A stretch of DNA of 64,000 nucleotides from contig CP136061.1 of assembly GCA_032622095.1 (NCBI GenBank), forward strand, positions 119,424,754 to 119,488,753, read 5' to 3'. Positions 35,321 to 47,296 of this stretch are shown piece after piece; the stretch's first letter is position 1, and every line of letters starts with the position of its first letter. The notes under the pieces are model-generated. The model searched no databases and was not told where the DNA came from. It was given only the letters and a program-made list of their open reading frames with translations. Origin of the DNA: Siphonodentalium dalli. Its lineage: Eukaryota; Mollusca; Scaphopoda; Gadilida; Siphonodentaliidae. The translations under genes and the position numbers were made by a program.

Positions 35321-35973
35321 GACCTTACTGTAACTTTTTGGCTTTCCTTCTTCTTTATCATTCTATTCATAGCTAAAACTCCTTCCCAAGTTGAGGTACA
35401 GCGTCATTGACATCCTCAATAAGAGACAGCACTTCCACAGACACAACACACATTCAACATACCTGCGTTTGGAAAGAAATATGTCTGAAGGATTTCGACT
35501 CTTCCAAAACCATGCATGTCGATCATTGAAACAAGCTCGGAGAGAGAGAGAGAGAGATTTATAAAAATGAGAAAAATAAAAACTGATAACATAGACTTGG
35601 GTTAAAGGGGGTGACTATCACTAACACAAAACTGTTGTTGTATACTTTCTTATATAAGTATATATGCACTGTTATCGTGCTGCTATTGTCAAAGTGTATT
35701 TAGTATTGTTGTCTTCGGGAAGAGGAGGTCCATTTAAGTGGCTAGCAATTAAACTCCAATCCCGTCAACATATTATTTTGGTAAATAAATACGTTTAATC
35801 CAACAGAATATCGTAATCTTAAAATAAACGCAGGGTGTGATTATTTGACATAAATAATAAATGTAAAAATAATACATGTAGGGGTAATTTCATTTTGTTC
35901 TCGAGAGTAACGGGAAATGAACCTAATACATAGACTTGACAAGCGTGTTCCCAGCCGCTAACAAAACCAAGTC
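35321..35973. other. Unassigned; (GA)n at 35.54 kb
   Basis: A short gagagagagagagaga microsatellite lies near 35540. Nothing else recognised. Confidence 0.4.
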
Positions 35974-36487
35974 ACATATGGCGCTCATTGTGCCACCAAC
36001 TCTTGCGTGAAAGGTCGCCGGAAATTACCGTCTCGAATAGTCATGGCAAATCTCCGCCGATTAACCGTCCACTAATATTACAGCAGATTAAGTATACAAA
36101 AACTTTTTTGCCCAGGCTGATTGAATGATGGCCGCTGGCGCTCATAATTTTCTATGATTTCGTCGCTATAATTAAGGTGCATTCATAGCGCATTAGGCCG
36201 CGATAAGCAGTCCATCGATGGCAAAGCTGGTTCAATTACAATATGCGTTGAATCGTGAACCTAGCAAAGAGAGATTTGTGTATGTGGGTATATGTTTGTC
36301 GGTTGATAACCGGTGGTGGATGGTTTCTGTGCGCAGTGTTTCTCGGTGCAATTAACCCTCTAGTTGAACTGAATGGCTAAACATTTACAATTTACCCAGT
36401 TCAAATTCGTGTTGTCTGGTGTGATTGTGATGAGACAACTGGGGTGACCTTTCGCGCAAGACTTGGTGGCACAAGGAGAGCCATGTT
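35974..36487. mobile_element. ~510-bp element with ~45-bp terminal inverted repeats
   Basis: The left end 'catatggcgctcattgtgcc' plus 'cttgcgtgaaaggtc' pairs with the right end 'gacctttcgcgcaag' plus 'ggcacaaggagagccatg'. The interior has no repeat match in the window and no frame. Confidence 0.7.
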
Positions 36488-36541
36488 AGCCAAAATGTGT
36501 TCTCCGATCAGCGGCCGATGCTGGCGATTCGAGAACTAAAC

Positions 36542-37627
36542 TTAACTCGTTTAGGACGGGAAACGGATATATCCGTTTCCCACTTCATGCACTTGTTATC
36601 AGCGAATGAATCTTTTATAATTAAATGTTTTTGCACGTAGTATCGTGTATTCATGCAATATAGGCCGATCACTCAGTGAGGGGTTCGTGAAGATGTATCC
36701 TATTTTTGGCGTCACGTGGGGGTCGCGTGCCGTGATTCGTAACGTCATTGTTCAAAAATGGCGGCGCCCAGTAGCCTAAGACGTAGACGAGTAGACAATT
36801 TTTTCGGTTGTCAATCACTATGGCAGGTGAATCTTGACCCCTTCAGCAGAAGGAATAAGAAGCGAGAGCAATTTAAGTATATTCCTGGATCCAATTTTTT
36901 GGAAATTAATTACATTTGATTAAAAATGTCGCACACAGACATCTCGTATAGCGAAATTACAGCCCCCAACCGCATAATTTTCCGAAAATCGGTTGCCATG
37001 TCAACCAGTCGCAATTTGGTGGTATCTACCCAAACAAAATTTTTGGAAGATTTATAGATCACGGATGATCACCCATATATTATCAGCTGTCACGTGGAGA
37101 ATTATGTCATGGCAAATGGTCTGACCCAGCATGAAATTAACGCATGTATACAGTGCTATAAAATGATATGAAAGTAAGCATTTTAGCGTTAGAAAACGGG
37201 GGTTTGGCGGCCATTTTGAATGGCGCCCTCTGTCGGTGATGGGTGATTTTTGAGCAAGGCTAGTTCCAGATGTTGGCAAAATATTCCTGGATCATTTAAC
37301 TTTGGAAATAATTTATATTTGATTCAAAATGTCGCAAAGATATCGTCATATAGCGAAATTACAGCCCCAAACGCATACATTTCCGAAAATATGTTGCTAT
37401 GGTAACCGGTCGCAATTTGGTGGTATCTACCCAAAATTTCTAGAATGGATGATCACTCATATATTGTTTGAGTTGTCACGCGGAGAATTCTGCCATGGCA
37501 AATGATCTGACCCAACATTAAATAAACGCATAAATTGCTATAAAATGATATAAAGGTAAGCATTTCTGCAAACAATCTCGTCTGTGAGTAATGTTTTCTC
37601 AAAAGAATCACGTCCCAAACGAGTTAA
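36542..37627. mobile_element. 1.09-kb TTAA element with internal duplication
   Basis: TTAA at both ends with TIR CTCGTTT(A/G)GGACG. A 24-bp perfect palindrome built on ggatatatcc lies at 36557-36580. The body contains two ~290-bp direct copies, 402 bases apart (36880-37175 and 37282-37563; shared 'attcctggat', 'cgcaatttggtggtatctac', 'gatgatcac'). No transposase frame. Confidence 0.8.
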
Positions 37628-37726
37628 TTAACACGCAGCGTTCGGCCAATCAGATTGCCTGTTTCAGCGACATTATTCAACTTGAATTCCAATAGACAAC
37701 GCCCCACGATTGAATCGCGAACATGC

Positions 37727-38088
37727 CAGCCTGTTATCCCGCAAATAAGCTCATATATAACTTATTTAAAGCACACGAAATAAGCCCATATATGGATTAT
37801 TTGATTCTGAATTAAGCTCTATATGAACCTAAATGGACACGATCAAAACAGTCGTATATGAGCCTATTTCAATTCGAAATAAGACAATATAGGCACTATT
37901 TAATCTACCTTTTTTCTCGACACGACCTACCAGATGAACGCTCTTTATAATGTGTTTTCACTGCGGCCCGCGCCATTCAACGAAATAAAGGGTATAAGTC
38001 CTATATTATTTCAATATCAAATAAGTTTCATATGAACCTATATGAATATTTAGGACCTATGTGAGCCTATTTGAACGAGGATATGTTG
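37727..38088 (+). mobile_element. Family B repeat, copy 1
   Basis: It starts 'cagcctgttatccc' and ends 'gaggatatgttg'. The core 'cgctctttataatgtg' plus 'cactgcggcccgcgccat' is shared with 52.37, 55.76 and 61.68 kb. The outer parts differ from the other copies. Confidence 0.65.
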
Positions 38089-38513
38089 AACATTCACTCA
38101 CCGGGTAAAATCCTAATTTCTATTCGAAATAAGCTGTTACGGATACATTGATATTTACATGTACGTGCCCTGTACGAGAAACTTAATATAATTCAAGGCT
38201 ATGAATCTTTCAAATCAGCTTGATCCACATACTAGACAGCATTATACATGTCACGCAATCGCACACTATCGGTAGTTAATGTGAGATAGTGATATGAAAA
38301 TAAAGGGAAATATGTGAAGTTGCATGATGGTATGATAAAATAATAAATGGAAAATAGAAATAGTTAATACAAATTATACACATATACAAATTGCATAAAT
38401 TTCTACATTTGTTTACCCTCACTTCAAATGAACTACATGTAATATGATTGGCAGTGAGTACGGTGCATCCATTATAATAGCGTGGTGGTCGGTTTTAAGT
38501 GTGTCTGTGTGAA
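38089..38513. other. Unassigned stretch
   Basis: No repeat or gene recognised. Confidence 0.35.
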
Positions 38514-38911
38514 TTAACCCTTTACCCAACAAACCGGCCAAAACCGGCCAAATAAAGGTTCAACAGCCTAAAATATCTTCGGTCTGTCTCAATAGAACCA
38601 TACAAATATGGATATCGTTGGAACCGGCTCCTTGACCACATTGTGATGGTTACAGTTATGCCATGTGCCAATGCATTCTCTTATATATGCGAGTCGACCA
38701 TAGGTCGCCTCGCATATATAAGAGAATGCATTGGCCTAAAAAAATCTTTTTTTAACACTTTTTACCATTTTTTCTAACATTCTTTAACAATTTTATAATT
38801 TTTAATATGTTAAGCCAATGCATTCTCTTATATATGCGAGGCGACCTATGGTCGACTCGCATATATAAGAGAATTCATTGGCACAGGGCCGTTCTGTTGG
38901 GTAAAGGTTAA
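38514..38911 (+). mobile_element. TTAA-flanked double-hairpin MITE, copy 4
   Basis: TTAA at both ends; hairpins at 38667-38735 and 38814-38882. The right TIR has lost one G (gtaaaggttaa) and hairpin 2 has one arm mismatch (gaattcattgg). Confidence 0.9.
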
Positions 38912-39678
38912 TAAAAAATCCATTCCTGCCTGGGTTGGAGTTTGGGATGATCCCCGGGAAGATTTGAATGGGCCGTCATCCATCTCCTACAACCCACGTC
39001 TGTATGCTACAATTCCACTGAAGAGGTTTGTGAGTGTTTAACAGTAAGTAGATGTTTGCCTGATGTGTATGTGGTGCATGCCACCGTAGCAAGAAGCAAA
39101 GCCCACCCCCATTCCGAACGCGGAGCGGCGATGAATACTAACCTTGTTTACAATACGAGTTGTGTGTATTTAACTTTGTTGATGTCGTTTTATGTAGTGG
39201 CTTGTTGAAAACTATAGTGTCCTGGTTAGTGCTTGCATGTACTCCATTGCCTTTGTCTGTTGTATTGAGGGCTTGTATTACGGGATCAACGCTAGGAAGA
39301 GGGTGCATGCCGGCCGGTTGACTTAAGGTCGGTCGGGGCTCCCCAACTCTTGATGGTGCAATGCCCGCCTTCCACTCCAGTGTGAGTGTCAGAACCAGTT
39401 GACCTGGTTGTGTATTCGGTTGGAGGATGCAGCCGATGCCAGACTGAGTTGCTTATTGTGTTTTCGAAAGGTTTGGTGAGTTAGATAGTGTTTCCTAAAT
39501 TTTTATCTCCCGCCCATCCTCCCATAGGCACGGGCGCGGGTGAAAGCATGTATTTGCAAATTTGTGTGGACAGTTTGTTAGCGGGGTGTGTTGGGATTAT
39601 TTTGTTTAGTTAATTGTATTTTCCGGAGTTCTGGTTCCTATATTAGTGAGCTGCCTTGTTATCTTTGTAGAGTTGGAG
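38912..39678. other. Unassigned, GC-richer stretch
   Basis: No protein similarity or repeat recognised. Confidence 0.35.
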
Positions 39679-39950
39679 CCTTGTCGTTCTTCTGTTTCTT
39701 CTTGTTTTCTCTTTTCTTCTGTAGAACTAAAGGCAAAATCTGACTACACGTCAATAAAACCATATAGTCAAATGTTCCTTGTCGTTCTACTGTCCTTCTT
39801 GTTTTCTCTTTTCTTCTCTTCTCTTCTGTAGAACTGAAGGCAAATATCCGACTACACGTCAATAAAACCATATACTGTAGAACTAAAGACAACATCCGAC
39901 TGCACGTCAATAAAACCATACAGTCAAATGTGCCTTGTCGTTCCTGCCTA
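39679..39950 (+). repeat. ~98-bp tandem repeat with polypyrimidine tracts
   Basis: Starts of 'ccttgtcgtt' at 39679, 39777 and 39933, with a partial unit at 39878-39932. Each full unit has a C/T tract ending ctgtag, then 'acacgtcaataaaaccata'. Frames here are repeat artefacts. Confidence 0.8.
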
Positions 39951-40976
39951 TAATATGAAGTCTTATATAGACAGAAGGTCCATATCACTCTCTCCAAATA
40001 TATGTGAAGCTTGCATGATACCCGCCTATCTGATAATGACGGTTTATAATCACTGGACATTGAAGTCGGTTATTCATACACGCGTGCATGGCGATAAAGT
40101 AGCGGGAAGCTTAAGTCTAATCATTAATCTAAGGCGGCCGACAGCTAAAGACCAGAAATATGTCACACGCGCTGTGGTCAGTTTATAGCGACCAACAGGC
40201 TGTCAAATTGATACTAATTTCTTTGCTATTTGGATGCCAGGTGAAGACATTTATATGGCATTTACGTGATATCAAACATCAAGTTTAATGATTTTGCATA
40301 TTGAGTTAAATTCACGTATATTCGATAAATGGAAAATACGTGATATTGTCATATCTGTAAACTTCACTTTTCGTCTAGTGGTTGTTGATACCATACTGGA
40401 TGGGACGTTAACTACATCCTTGGAATGCGATGACTATTGGTCTGCAAAGAATTTGTTCACGGTAACACAATGGCGAGTGGCATTGTGCCAATATGGATCA
40501 GTGTCCCTATGTCATTAATAGGTTAGAAGCCTTATATAAAACATCCCCATGAAATGATTCCTCGGGATGACTACACCCCGATAATTGCCAATGAATTGAT
40601 ATATTGCTGCCCCTATTATCGATGTAAAGCTCAAATCCGTTGCCTTCGTGTGTGGTGTTTCCATCAATGTAAACCTAATAACATTCTTGAGTCAGATGCG
40701 TTCTTTGGAAGCCGTAATCAAATTGGATCTTTACGTCTTCGATGATGGTTCTGTAATTCCGCAACACTCGATGTGCCTTTTATCGGTAAGTGTGTTTTGA
40801 GTCGAGTATTTGTTCGGGGCAGGATCTGGTATAGGCACGATGGCACAAGGGAGAACTCGCACCACCTTGGTCAGGTACAAAAATTTAGTTTTCAATAGTA
40901 TACAGGTAAAAACATGAAAACCAGTTGGTTAATTATTACATGAAAATAGATTGATAGTATAATATTGTTATGATGA
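39951..40976. other. Unassigned stretch
   Basis: No repeat recognised. Frames of 60-86 codons on the plus strand have no known motif. Confidence 0.35.
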
Positions 40977-41364
40977 TTAACCCTTCAGTACTGGGGCTTC
41001 TTGAAATGTTGCGAAAACCCTGTGCCAATGCATTCTATTATATATGCGACTCTCCCATAGGACCATAGGAAGATAAGACAATACCTTAACCTAACAATAT
41101 TTACCTTGACCTTCTAAGCCAGTGCATTCTCTTACATATATATGCGAGGCTCTCTATTGGAGAATTGCATATATACGATAATGCACTGGCACATATATAT
41201 AAAAGATTTTTTTGGCCTAATAATATTTACCTTGACCTTGCATGTAAACCAGTTAATTCTCTTATACGACACGGCTCCCTATGTGAGACTCGGATAATAA
41301 TAGAATGCACTGACACAGGACATTTTATGCTGCGCCAGCGCAGCTCCCGTCATAAAAGGATTAA
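40977..41364 (+). mobile_element. Diverged relative of the double-hairpin MITE (subfamily 2)
   Basis: TTAA at both ends; TIR CCCTTCAGTACTGG facing an imperfect ccgtcataaaagga. It holds a damaged hairpin from 41022, a clear one at 41118-41190 and a third damaged stem near 41260-41310. Spacers read 'taatatttaccttgacctt', unlike subfamily 1. Confidence 0.75.
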
Positions 41365-42879
41365 AGATATCCGTCCTATTTGACACCAACTTAGTCAATA
41401 TTTCCAGGAGAATAAACATGAAATGTTTACTGCACTTACCATTTTAAGAACGTTGTCTAATATTCATTCGTAATGAACCTATACATTTTCTTTATCATAA
41501 GGCGATCTTTTTATATTTTTGTTTTTTAACATCGCTTTGCTGATATTCAAAACCTTATGACTTAAAACTATATACCTCTTTTGAAAGTCCAGATCTTAAC
41601 ACCAACACCTCCAAGGACAGATCAGGTTCGAGTCTAATATTTTCTGGTATACAAAACGGTCCAATGGTTCACGGCGAATGTTTGGCGGATATACTGGTCC
41701 TTGCCCCACTATATATAGCGAGTAATTCGATATATATGACGTACTGTCTCTTGTTGGGGAAATTACCAATATTCAACCTGATTTTACCGTCTCTCTTATC
41801 TTTATTAATAAGGTTTTATATGTTGCTATGGTGATAATGGTAATAACTGACACTTTTGAAACCACATCCGTATTACATGTAACTTGAACCAATAAGGCCG
41901 CAATTAATGCATGTGAGATTATATTTCTTTTCTCGCATGTAAATTCTGTTCCCGCTCTTGTTGTCGCATTCAGATTTATTCGTTGTCCTTATATTATTCC
42001 TCTATATATATTCTTTCTTGCTCCACAAATGTACACAATTGTAAGCGTTTTGAATAGCCACATAATTTTACTGGAGGAAATACTCATGTGTGCCTCAAAA
42101 AAGCATTCGAGTATTTATATTGTAATCGCACGATGTTCTAACGCCCGTTTAAATGACGTCACTATGACGTGAGCCAACGCTACCAACAAATGTCTTCTGA
42201 TGATATGTCCAAGGGAGTGCGATACATTTAAAGATAGCTGTATATTTTGCATTATGGTCATTGAGTGCGTGTGCGACGAATCAGCGCATACCTGTAAGTA
42301 TACCGTATACATGTATATGTGAGTGAATATAGGCCGATATATATCTGACATGTACAGTGCATGTTTAGTATAGGCAACTGTAATTAAAATTCAAACTGTA
42401 TGCTAAAACGCGCTTTCTGATTGGCCGAAAACTCTCGATTTCCGATTGAAATTCAAGCGGGCTCTTTCACAGCCACCTTCAAACTCGAGTCCCCGAATTT
42501 GCCGCCTTTTTTCTTTTGCATATAATTCACACTTCGCTACTTATATGAAAATCCATGTCTTAGAAAATAAATTACATGTGTAGTCTACCATCCCTCAACT
42601 CAACAAGATGGGGCATGCATTTATCTCCTAAATAGCGATTATGGGGGTTATTGTCACAAAGCTGCGATCATTTATACACGCGTATAGTCGGCTTTTCAAA
42701 TACCGTCGTTCATCACTTGATATTAAGAATAGATGCATGCTAATCAAAAGTCGACGTTGGGCTCGGAATACACTTTGCGTATACGCTTGCGACTAAATGG
42801 CGACACCCTTGATGTTTGGATACATCATTTTTTTTTGCTCAACTTGACAAAGTCAAGTTTGAGCTTTTACCATGGGTTG
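41365..42879. other. Mostly unassigned; repeat at 41.72-41.80 kb
   Basis: 'tatatatgacgtactgtctc' and 'gaaattaccaatattcaacc' recur at 45.97-46.05 kb. Nothing else recognised. Confidence 0.45.
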
Positions 42880-44060
42880 GCGTCCGCGTATCCGAACAAT
42901 TTCCTCCAGCACACCCTACAGGTTACATCTCTCATCCGATCGTCACCAAACTTCATATCGACATATGGATTTTCGGGGTGACCTCCCCCCCCCCCCCCGA
43001 AATTCGTTAAAAACATGGCCGCCAGCAGCCATCTTGGATTTCAAATTTGAATTCATTGGTACACCCTGCAGTCCGCATTTTTTGGAGAATTGTTTTGAAA
43101 ATATATAGGCATGTTTATGATCACCTCTATATGGGAGCTATCGATTTTGAACAATTTTCTTTGAAATACATGGCCGCCACATGCCATATTGGATTGTGCT
43201 CCTTGCACATCTTTGGCACACCCTACATACCACATCCCTCATCCGATCGTCACCAAACTTCTTATGGATCGTACAGGTGACCTCTAGATGAGAGCCATCG
43301 ATTATTTCCGAAATTCGTTAAAACATGGCCGACAGCAGCCATCTTGGATTTCAAATTTGAAACCATCGGCGCACCCTGCTATCCGCATTTATTGGAGAAT
43401 TGTTTTGAAAATTTACACACATGCTCAGGGTCACCTCTAGATGGGAGCTGTCAAATTTGAACGAATGTCGATGAAAAGCGTGGCCGCCGGCAGCCAATCT
43501 TTTATTTTACTCATTGCATGACTAAATCCTTTGCCACACCCTGCAAGATCACTTCCTTCATCCGATCGGCACAAAACTTCATACGGGTCTTCTGGGTGAC
43601 CACTGAATGGAGCCATCATTCCCCCCCCCCGAATTTCGTTTAAAAACATGGCCGACAGCAGCCATCTTGTATTTTGCTCCTTGTATGACTAAATCCTTTG
43701 ACACACTCTACAGACCACGTCTCTCATCCGATCGTCACCAAACTCCATATGGATCTTCTAGGTGACCACTAGATGGTAGCCATCGAATGTTTCCGAATTT
43801 TGTTGAATACAAATGGCCGCCGGCAGCCACTTGGATTTTACTCTTTGTATGACTAAATACTTTGGCACACCAGACCACTCTTACGGTCGTCACCAAACAT
43901 GTTTAGGGCCACTTCTAGATACACGTAGGAGTTATCGAATTTGAACGTTTTCTATGAACATCATGTCTTCCAGCAGCCACCATTCTTTGCATGAATAAAT
44001 CCTTCGGCACACTCTTCATGTCACATCTTTCATGCTGAACCCCAAACTTTATACACGAAT
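42880..44060 (+). repeat. ~150-165-bp satellite block, ~8 units
   Basis: 'caccctacag'-type starts lie at about 42911, 43061, 43216, 43371, 43533, 43701, 43866 and 44010. Units alternate slightly between two versions (with 'catccgatcgtcacc' or 'ccgcatttattgg'). C-runs occur near 42.99 and 43.62 kb. Confidence 0.85.
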
Positions 44061-44146
44061 ATATCTACTACTTCTCTTCATGTTGACATCTAGTATTACT
44101 TAGAAACTTAATCGCTTAATTACCCCTCTCCAAGTTGACCTACTCT

Positions 44147-44588
44147 CAGGTGCCAAATAATAGTATCAGCACGATTATTAATTTTGGAGAAAATTCCCAA
44201 CGATCACTATTATTTCACAAAGGGCGCATATATACGTTCCGATTGGCTGAAAGGTTCATCGCCAAACATGCAACGGCCATTACATTGATACACCAATATA
44301 TTATTGGTTATATTCAAACACCCATTGCCAAGACAATGACAAACGCCTTGACGATTGACATGTTATTCTATCGAAATAGAGGTATGCAATTGGCTGACAG
44401 AAGCCAATATAAGGCGGCTGAACACTGAATGATTTACATACAATCTCGAGATTCATTATGAAATAATTTCCGATAAGGTGTATTATTTGGAATTGAGACA
44501 TAGAGTGAAATTGCCATCACTATTATTAATTTCAGCCTAAATCTCCACACATCACTATTATTCGGCCATCACAATTATTAGTCACCTG
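44147..44588. mobile_element. ~440-bp element with CAGGTG ends and ATCACTATTATT repeats
   Basis: The left end 'caggtgccaaataatagt' faces the right end 'acaattattagtcacctg'. The motif tcactattatt occurs near both ends, four to five times in all. No frame of note. Confidence 0.6.
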
Positions 44589-45057
44589 GTTTTCTGGTTT
44601 GTACTTTAGATAACTTAGTGGCGATTTTAATATAGAATACACTCAACAGCAGATGGCAAAAGATAAGATAAGAACTGGAGTGGGGTAAGATTTGGGAATT
44701 AAAGGTAACCAATGGGATGAAAGGATAATAGTTAGATTTAAGAAAGATTAGAAAGATAGGATGGTCAATGGGGGAGGGTGTAATTAGACATTCGGCTGTT
44801 GAATTATATGTCAATTGTGTATAACTAGGCGTACAGAGACTATACGAGTTAGCTGTGCAGTCAGGCTTTCCGAATTATGACGTTATATATTACTTTATAT
44901 ATGACTCAATTGCAGAAGACATATATAGTATTACGTTAATAAAATCGGTTTGTACTAATTATGTATCTTTGTGTGGCCTCGAAAATACTATGATTTTCCC
45001 TAATTGAACTTTCGGGTGAACCTTCGAGTAGAGTTCTTTCTGATAATATTATGTTTG
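44589..45057 (-). pseudogene. 3' end of a non-LTR retrotransposon (C-terminus plus 3' UTR)
   Basis: On the minus strand, the C-terminal residues IFEATQRYIISTNRF end at about 44936 and resemble the IFEAVQLFIIQSRRF end of the 49-52 kb element. Downstream (toward 44589) is a C/T-rich 3' UTR, as in that element. The open frame 44936-45289 fuses this C-terminus with an upstream non-coding palindrome arm, so its first two-thirds are not retrotransposon protein. The copy is severely 5'-truncated. Confidence 0.75.
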
Positions 45058-45059
45058 GT

Positions 45060-45255
45060 AGAGATGATGTATCAGCTTGTTTGAAAAATAATATAGCATA
45101 TGCTCGAATCTGCCAAAATACTATGTAATATAGAATTATCATATATCGTAGTTTATTACCCTCTTCGTTTCTGGACGCGTTTGCGATCGCCTGGGCAATT
45201 TTGAATGCGTGATACTCATCAACTCGAAAGCACGTGATTTCCACACCGTGATATA
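45060..45255 (-). mobile_element. Single arm of palindromic family P
   Basis: 'cagcttgtttgaaaaataat', 'gcatatgctcg', 'ttttgaatgcgtgatactc' and 'cacgtgatttccacaccg' match the right arms at 29.2-29.7 kb. It lies directly against the LINE 3' end. Confidence 0.75.
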
Positions 45256-45365
45256 AGCGTTGCACATTATTACGCCAGTTGTTTAGCAATGCTGAGTATA
45301 ATGCTGCATGCTGCCATCTTACGTACGCTTCAATAGAGTGGCTTATACGCTTACTCGTGCAGGTA

Positions 45366-45538
45366 CAGTAATTCCCTAAGTAATCGACCCCTTAACCACA
45401 GCAGAATTATGGGTAACTTTTCAGGATTTAGTCGGAAATATGGCTTGTTGCCATTCATCTGAAAGCTCTCACCATATTTCCGACTAAATCCTGAAAAGTT
45501 ACCCATGGTTAAGGAGTCGATTACTTAGGGCATTACTG
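45366..45538 (+). mobile_element. TA-flanked palindromic MITE (173 bp)
   Basis: CAGTAATTCCCTAAGTAA on the left and ttacttagggcattactg on the right, TA on both sides. Long arms, except that the right arm lacks the ~12 bases 'cagcagaattat' found on the left. Same family as 19.29 kb. Confidence 0.85.
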
Positions 45539-46559
45539 TACCAGAAAGCTGTCACAGTGCATGTGACCTCGCTCATGAGTAACAACTAGGCGCGATATTT
45601 GAACAGTGTATAGCTCTACAGTCACATTCCGCTTAACTCTAAACCTAACCACCGCTACTAGTACTAGTATGAAACTCAACCGTCAGCAGACTCCGCTAGC
45701 TGCATTGTCGAACTCATGTCACCGTGTTTACAGTGCTGCAAGTCTATAACTCCAACCATTAATTGAGCTACGAAGCTCCACAATTTCCTGTGTTGCGTTA
45801 CGTTTGTTTGCCTATTACTTTGTGAAGCTACACAACATCTTAGATATAATATCGTGGAACTTCTGCAAGCCTGTGGTGATGTTATAATTGTGACCGCTTT
45901 TACTGTTGTCCATTTATAAATATTGTAACGAAAATCTATCAGAAACGCTTCTATTGTGGTCCAGTGAGTAATGCGATATATATGACGTACTGTCTCTTGT
46001 TTGGGAAATTACCAATATTCAACCTGCATGATCTTACCGTCTACTGTTGCGAGTAGCGTACGATTTTTCTCCTCGAGTGAGATGCCGAGTATTATTTCCA
46101 TGAGTCTTCAGTCCAATGAAAACAATGCTCACATCTTACGACAGGATAAACGTGCACCATTCAGAACAGTTAGTTGTTGTGTTTGTTGTATTTTCAATAG
46201 CAGTTTGTTACAACCCAAACCACAATGATAACGTGGTTTGGCCTGTCACTTTCCAAAAGATGCAACTTAACCAGTGTTTTACCGTAAAGTTTTGCGCTTT
46301 TGATAAATGAATACTAGTTGATGGGTGCTTACTTGATTACCAATAATTCGTTTGTAGGGATAAGTTCAATAAACAGCATTCAGTTCTGTATAAATGAATT
46401 ACCAGAGTGTTTCTTTTTTCTGTCGTTTGCTTATGCATGAAGCATTTGAACATCCATACACAAATGGGTGCGACTAATTGTTCAAATCGCCATCAACAGA
46501 AGGAATATTTAAAAATATATAGTTTTGTTCATATGCCAAACATAATCAGCGCGAAAATA
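45539..46559. other. Mostly unassigned
   Basis: 45.97-46.05 kb repeats 41.72 kb; 46.36-46.46 kb carries a family H fragment (ctgtcgtttgcttatgc). No gene. Confidence 0.4.
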
Positions 46560-46870
46560 GTATATGTTCGTCAAGATGTTCGATGGTGTACGTAAACAAG
46601 AGTCTGCTCGTGTTACATAATTTTTGCTTCTGTTTACATAACACAGCGCAATTATATTGGTTAATCACACACAAATGATATACACGCTCTTTATTATTTC
46701 CATAACAGTAACAATTAACGCTGTTTATGTTTACCATATCCGGATCTAAACAAAAACCAGGTTCTGTGAGGCTTTTTGCTTTTGTTTACATAACAAAGGA
46801 AAACATTTGAAAATAACATACTGTTTATGCCATATTTGTGATTGGTATAAGAACAAGGTCTATATATTTT
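46560..46870 (-). mobile_element. Family R element fragment
   Basis: 'taatcacacacaaatga', 'cgctctttatt' and 'gcttttgtttacataacaaa' match, in reverse, the nested element at 59.77-60.28 kb. Confidence 0.6.
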
Positions 46871-46949
46871 ACTATTATTTCTGTTTATGGCGGTTTTTGA
46901 CGGAGCTGAATATTGTAACAGCATACCCACCGCCAACGCCACCCGTATC

Positions 46950-47158
46950 TTTAAATGTCACACTTTTGAGCGCAAGATGTTGCAATATTAAGTGCGAAAT
47001 ATTGCGATATTAAGCGCAAAATATTCCAATAATATCGCAAGCTGCGCTCTTATAAGCTTTTCCACTTGCAATATTATTGTATTGTATTGACATATATTAT
47101 TGTATTATTGGGCGCGAAAATAGCGCGCTTATTATACCACTTCTTTTGACTGGTACTG
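46950..47158 (+). mobile_element. Right half of the Tc1-like GCGATATT MITE
   Basis: It contains 'attgcgatattaagcgc' and ends 'cttcttttgactggtactg', giving the full Tc1-like terminus missing from the 27.55-kb copy. The left half is absent. Confidence 0.75.
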
Positions 47159-47296
47159 TATATGCATGGACAATTTTAATGTGTAACGTTAGAACTAAAA
47201 CATTTCCAGGCGGTACGCGGGATTAATAACCCGCTGTTAGCCGATATTCAGAATTCATACCCGTCTTAAAGGGGTACTGTACACTAAATCCAGTCA

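Noticed and set aside
36040-36260. Conserved enhancer with TAATTA/ATCGAT-type motifs
   Set aside because: It is bracketed by terminal inverted repeats (35974-36487), so a mobile element is the simpler reading; conservation cannot be judged from one sequence.
41620-41640. tRNA B-box-like 'ggttcgagtct'
   Set aside because: No A box, acceptor stem or cloverleaf around it.
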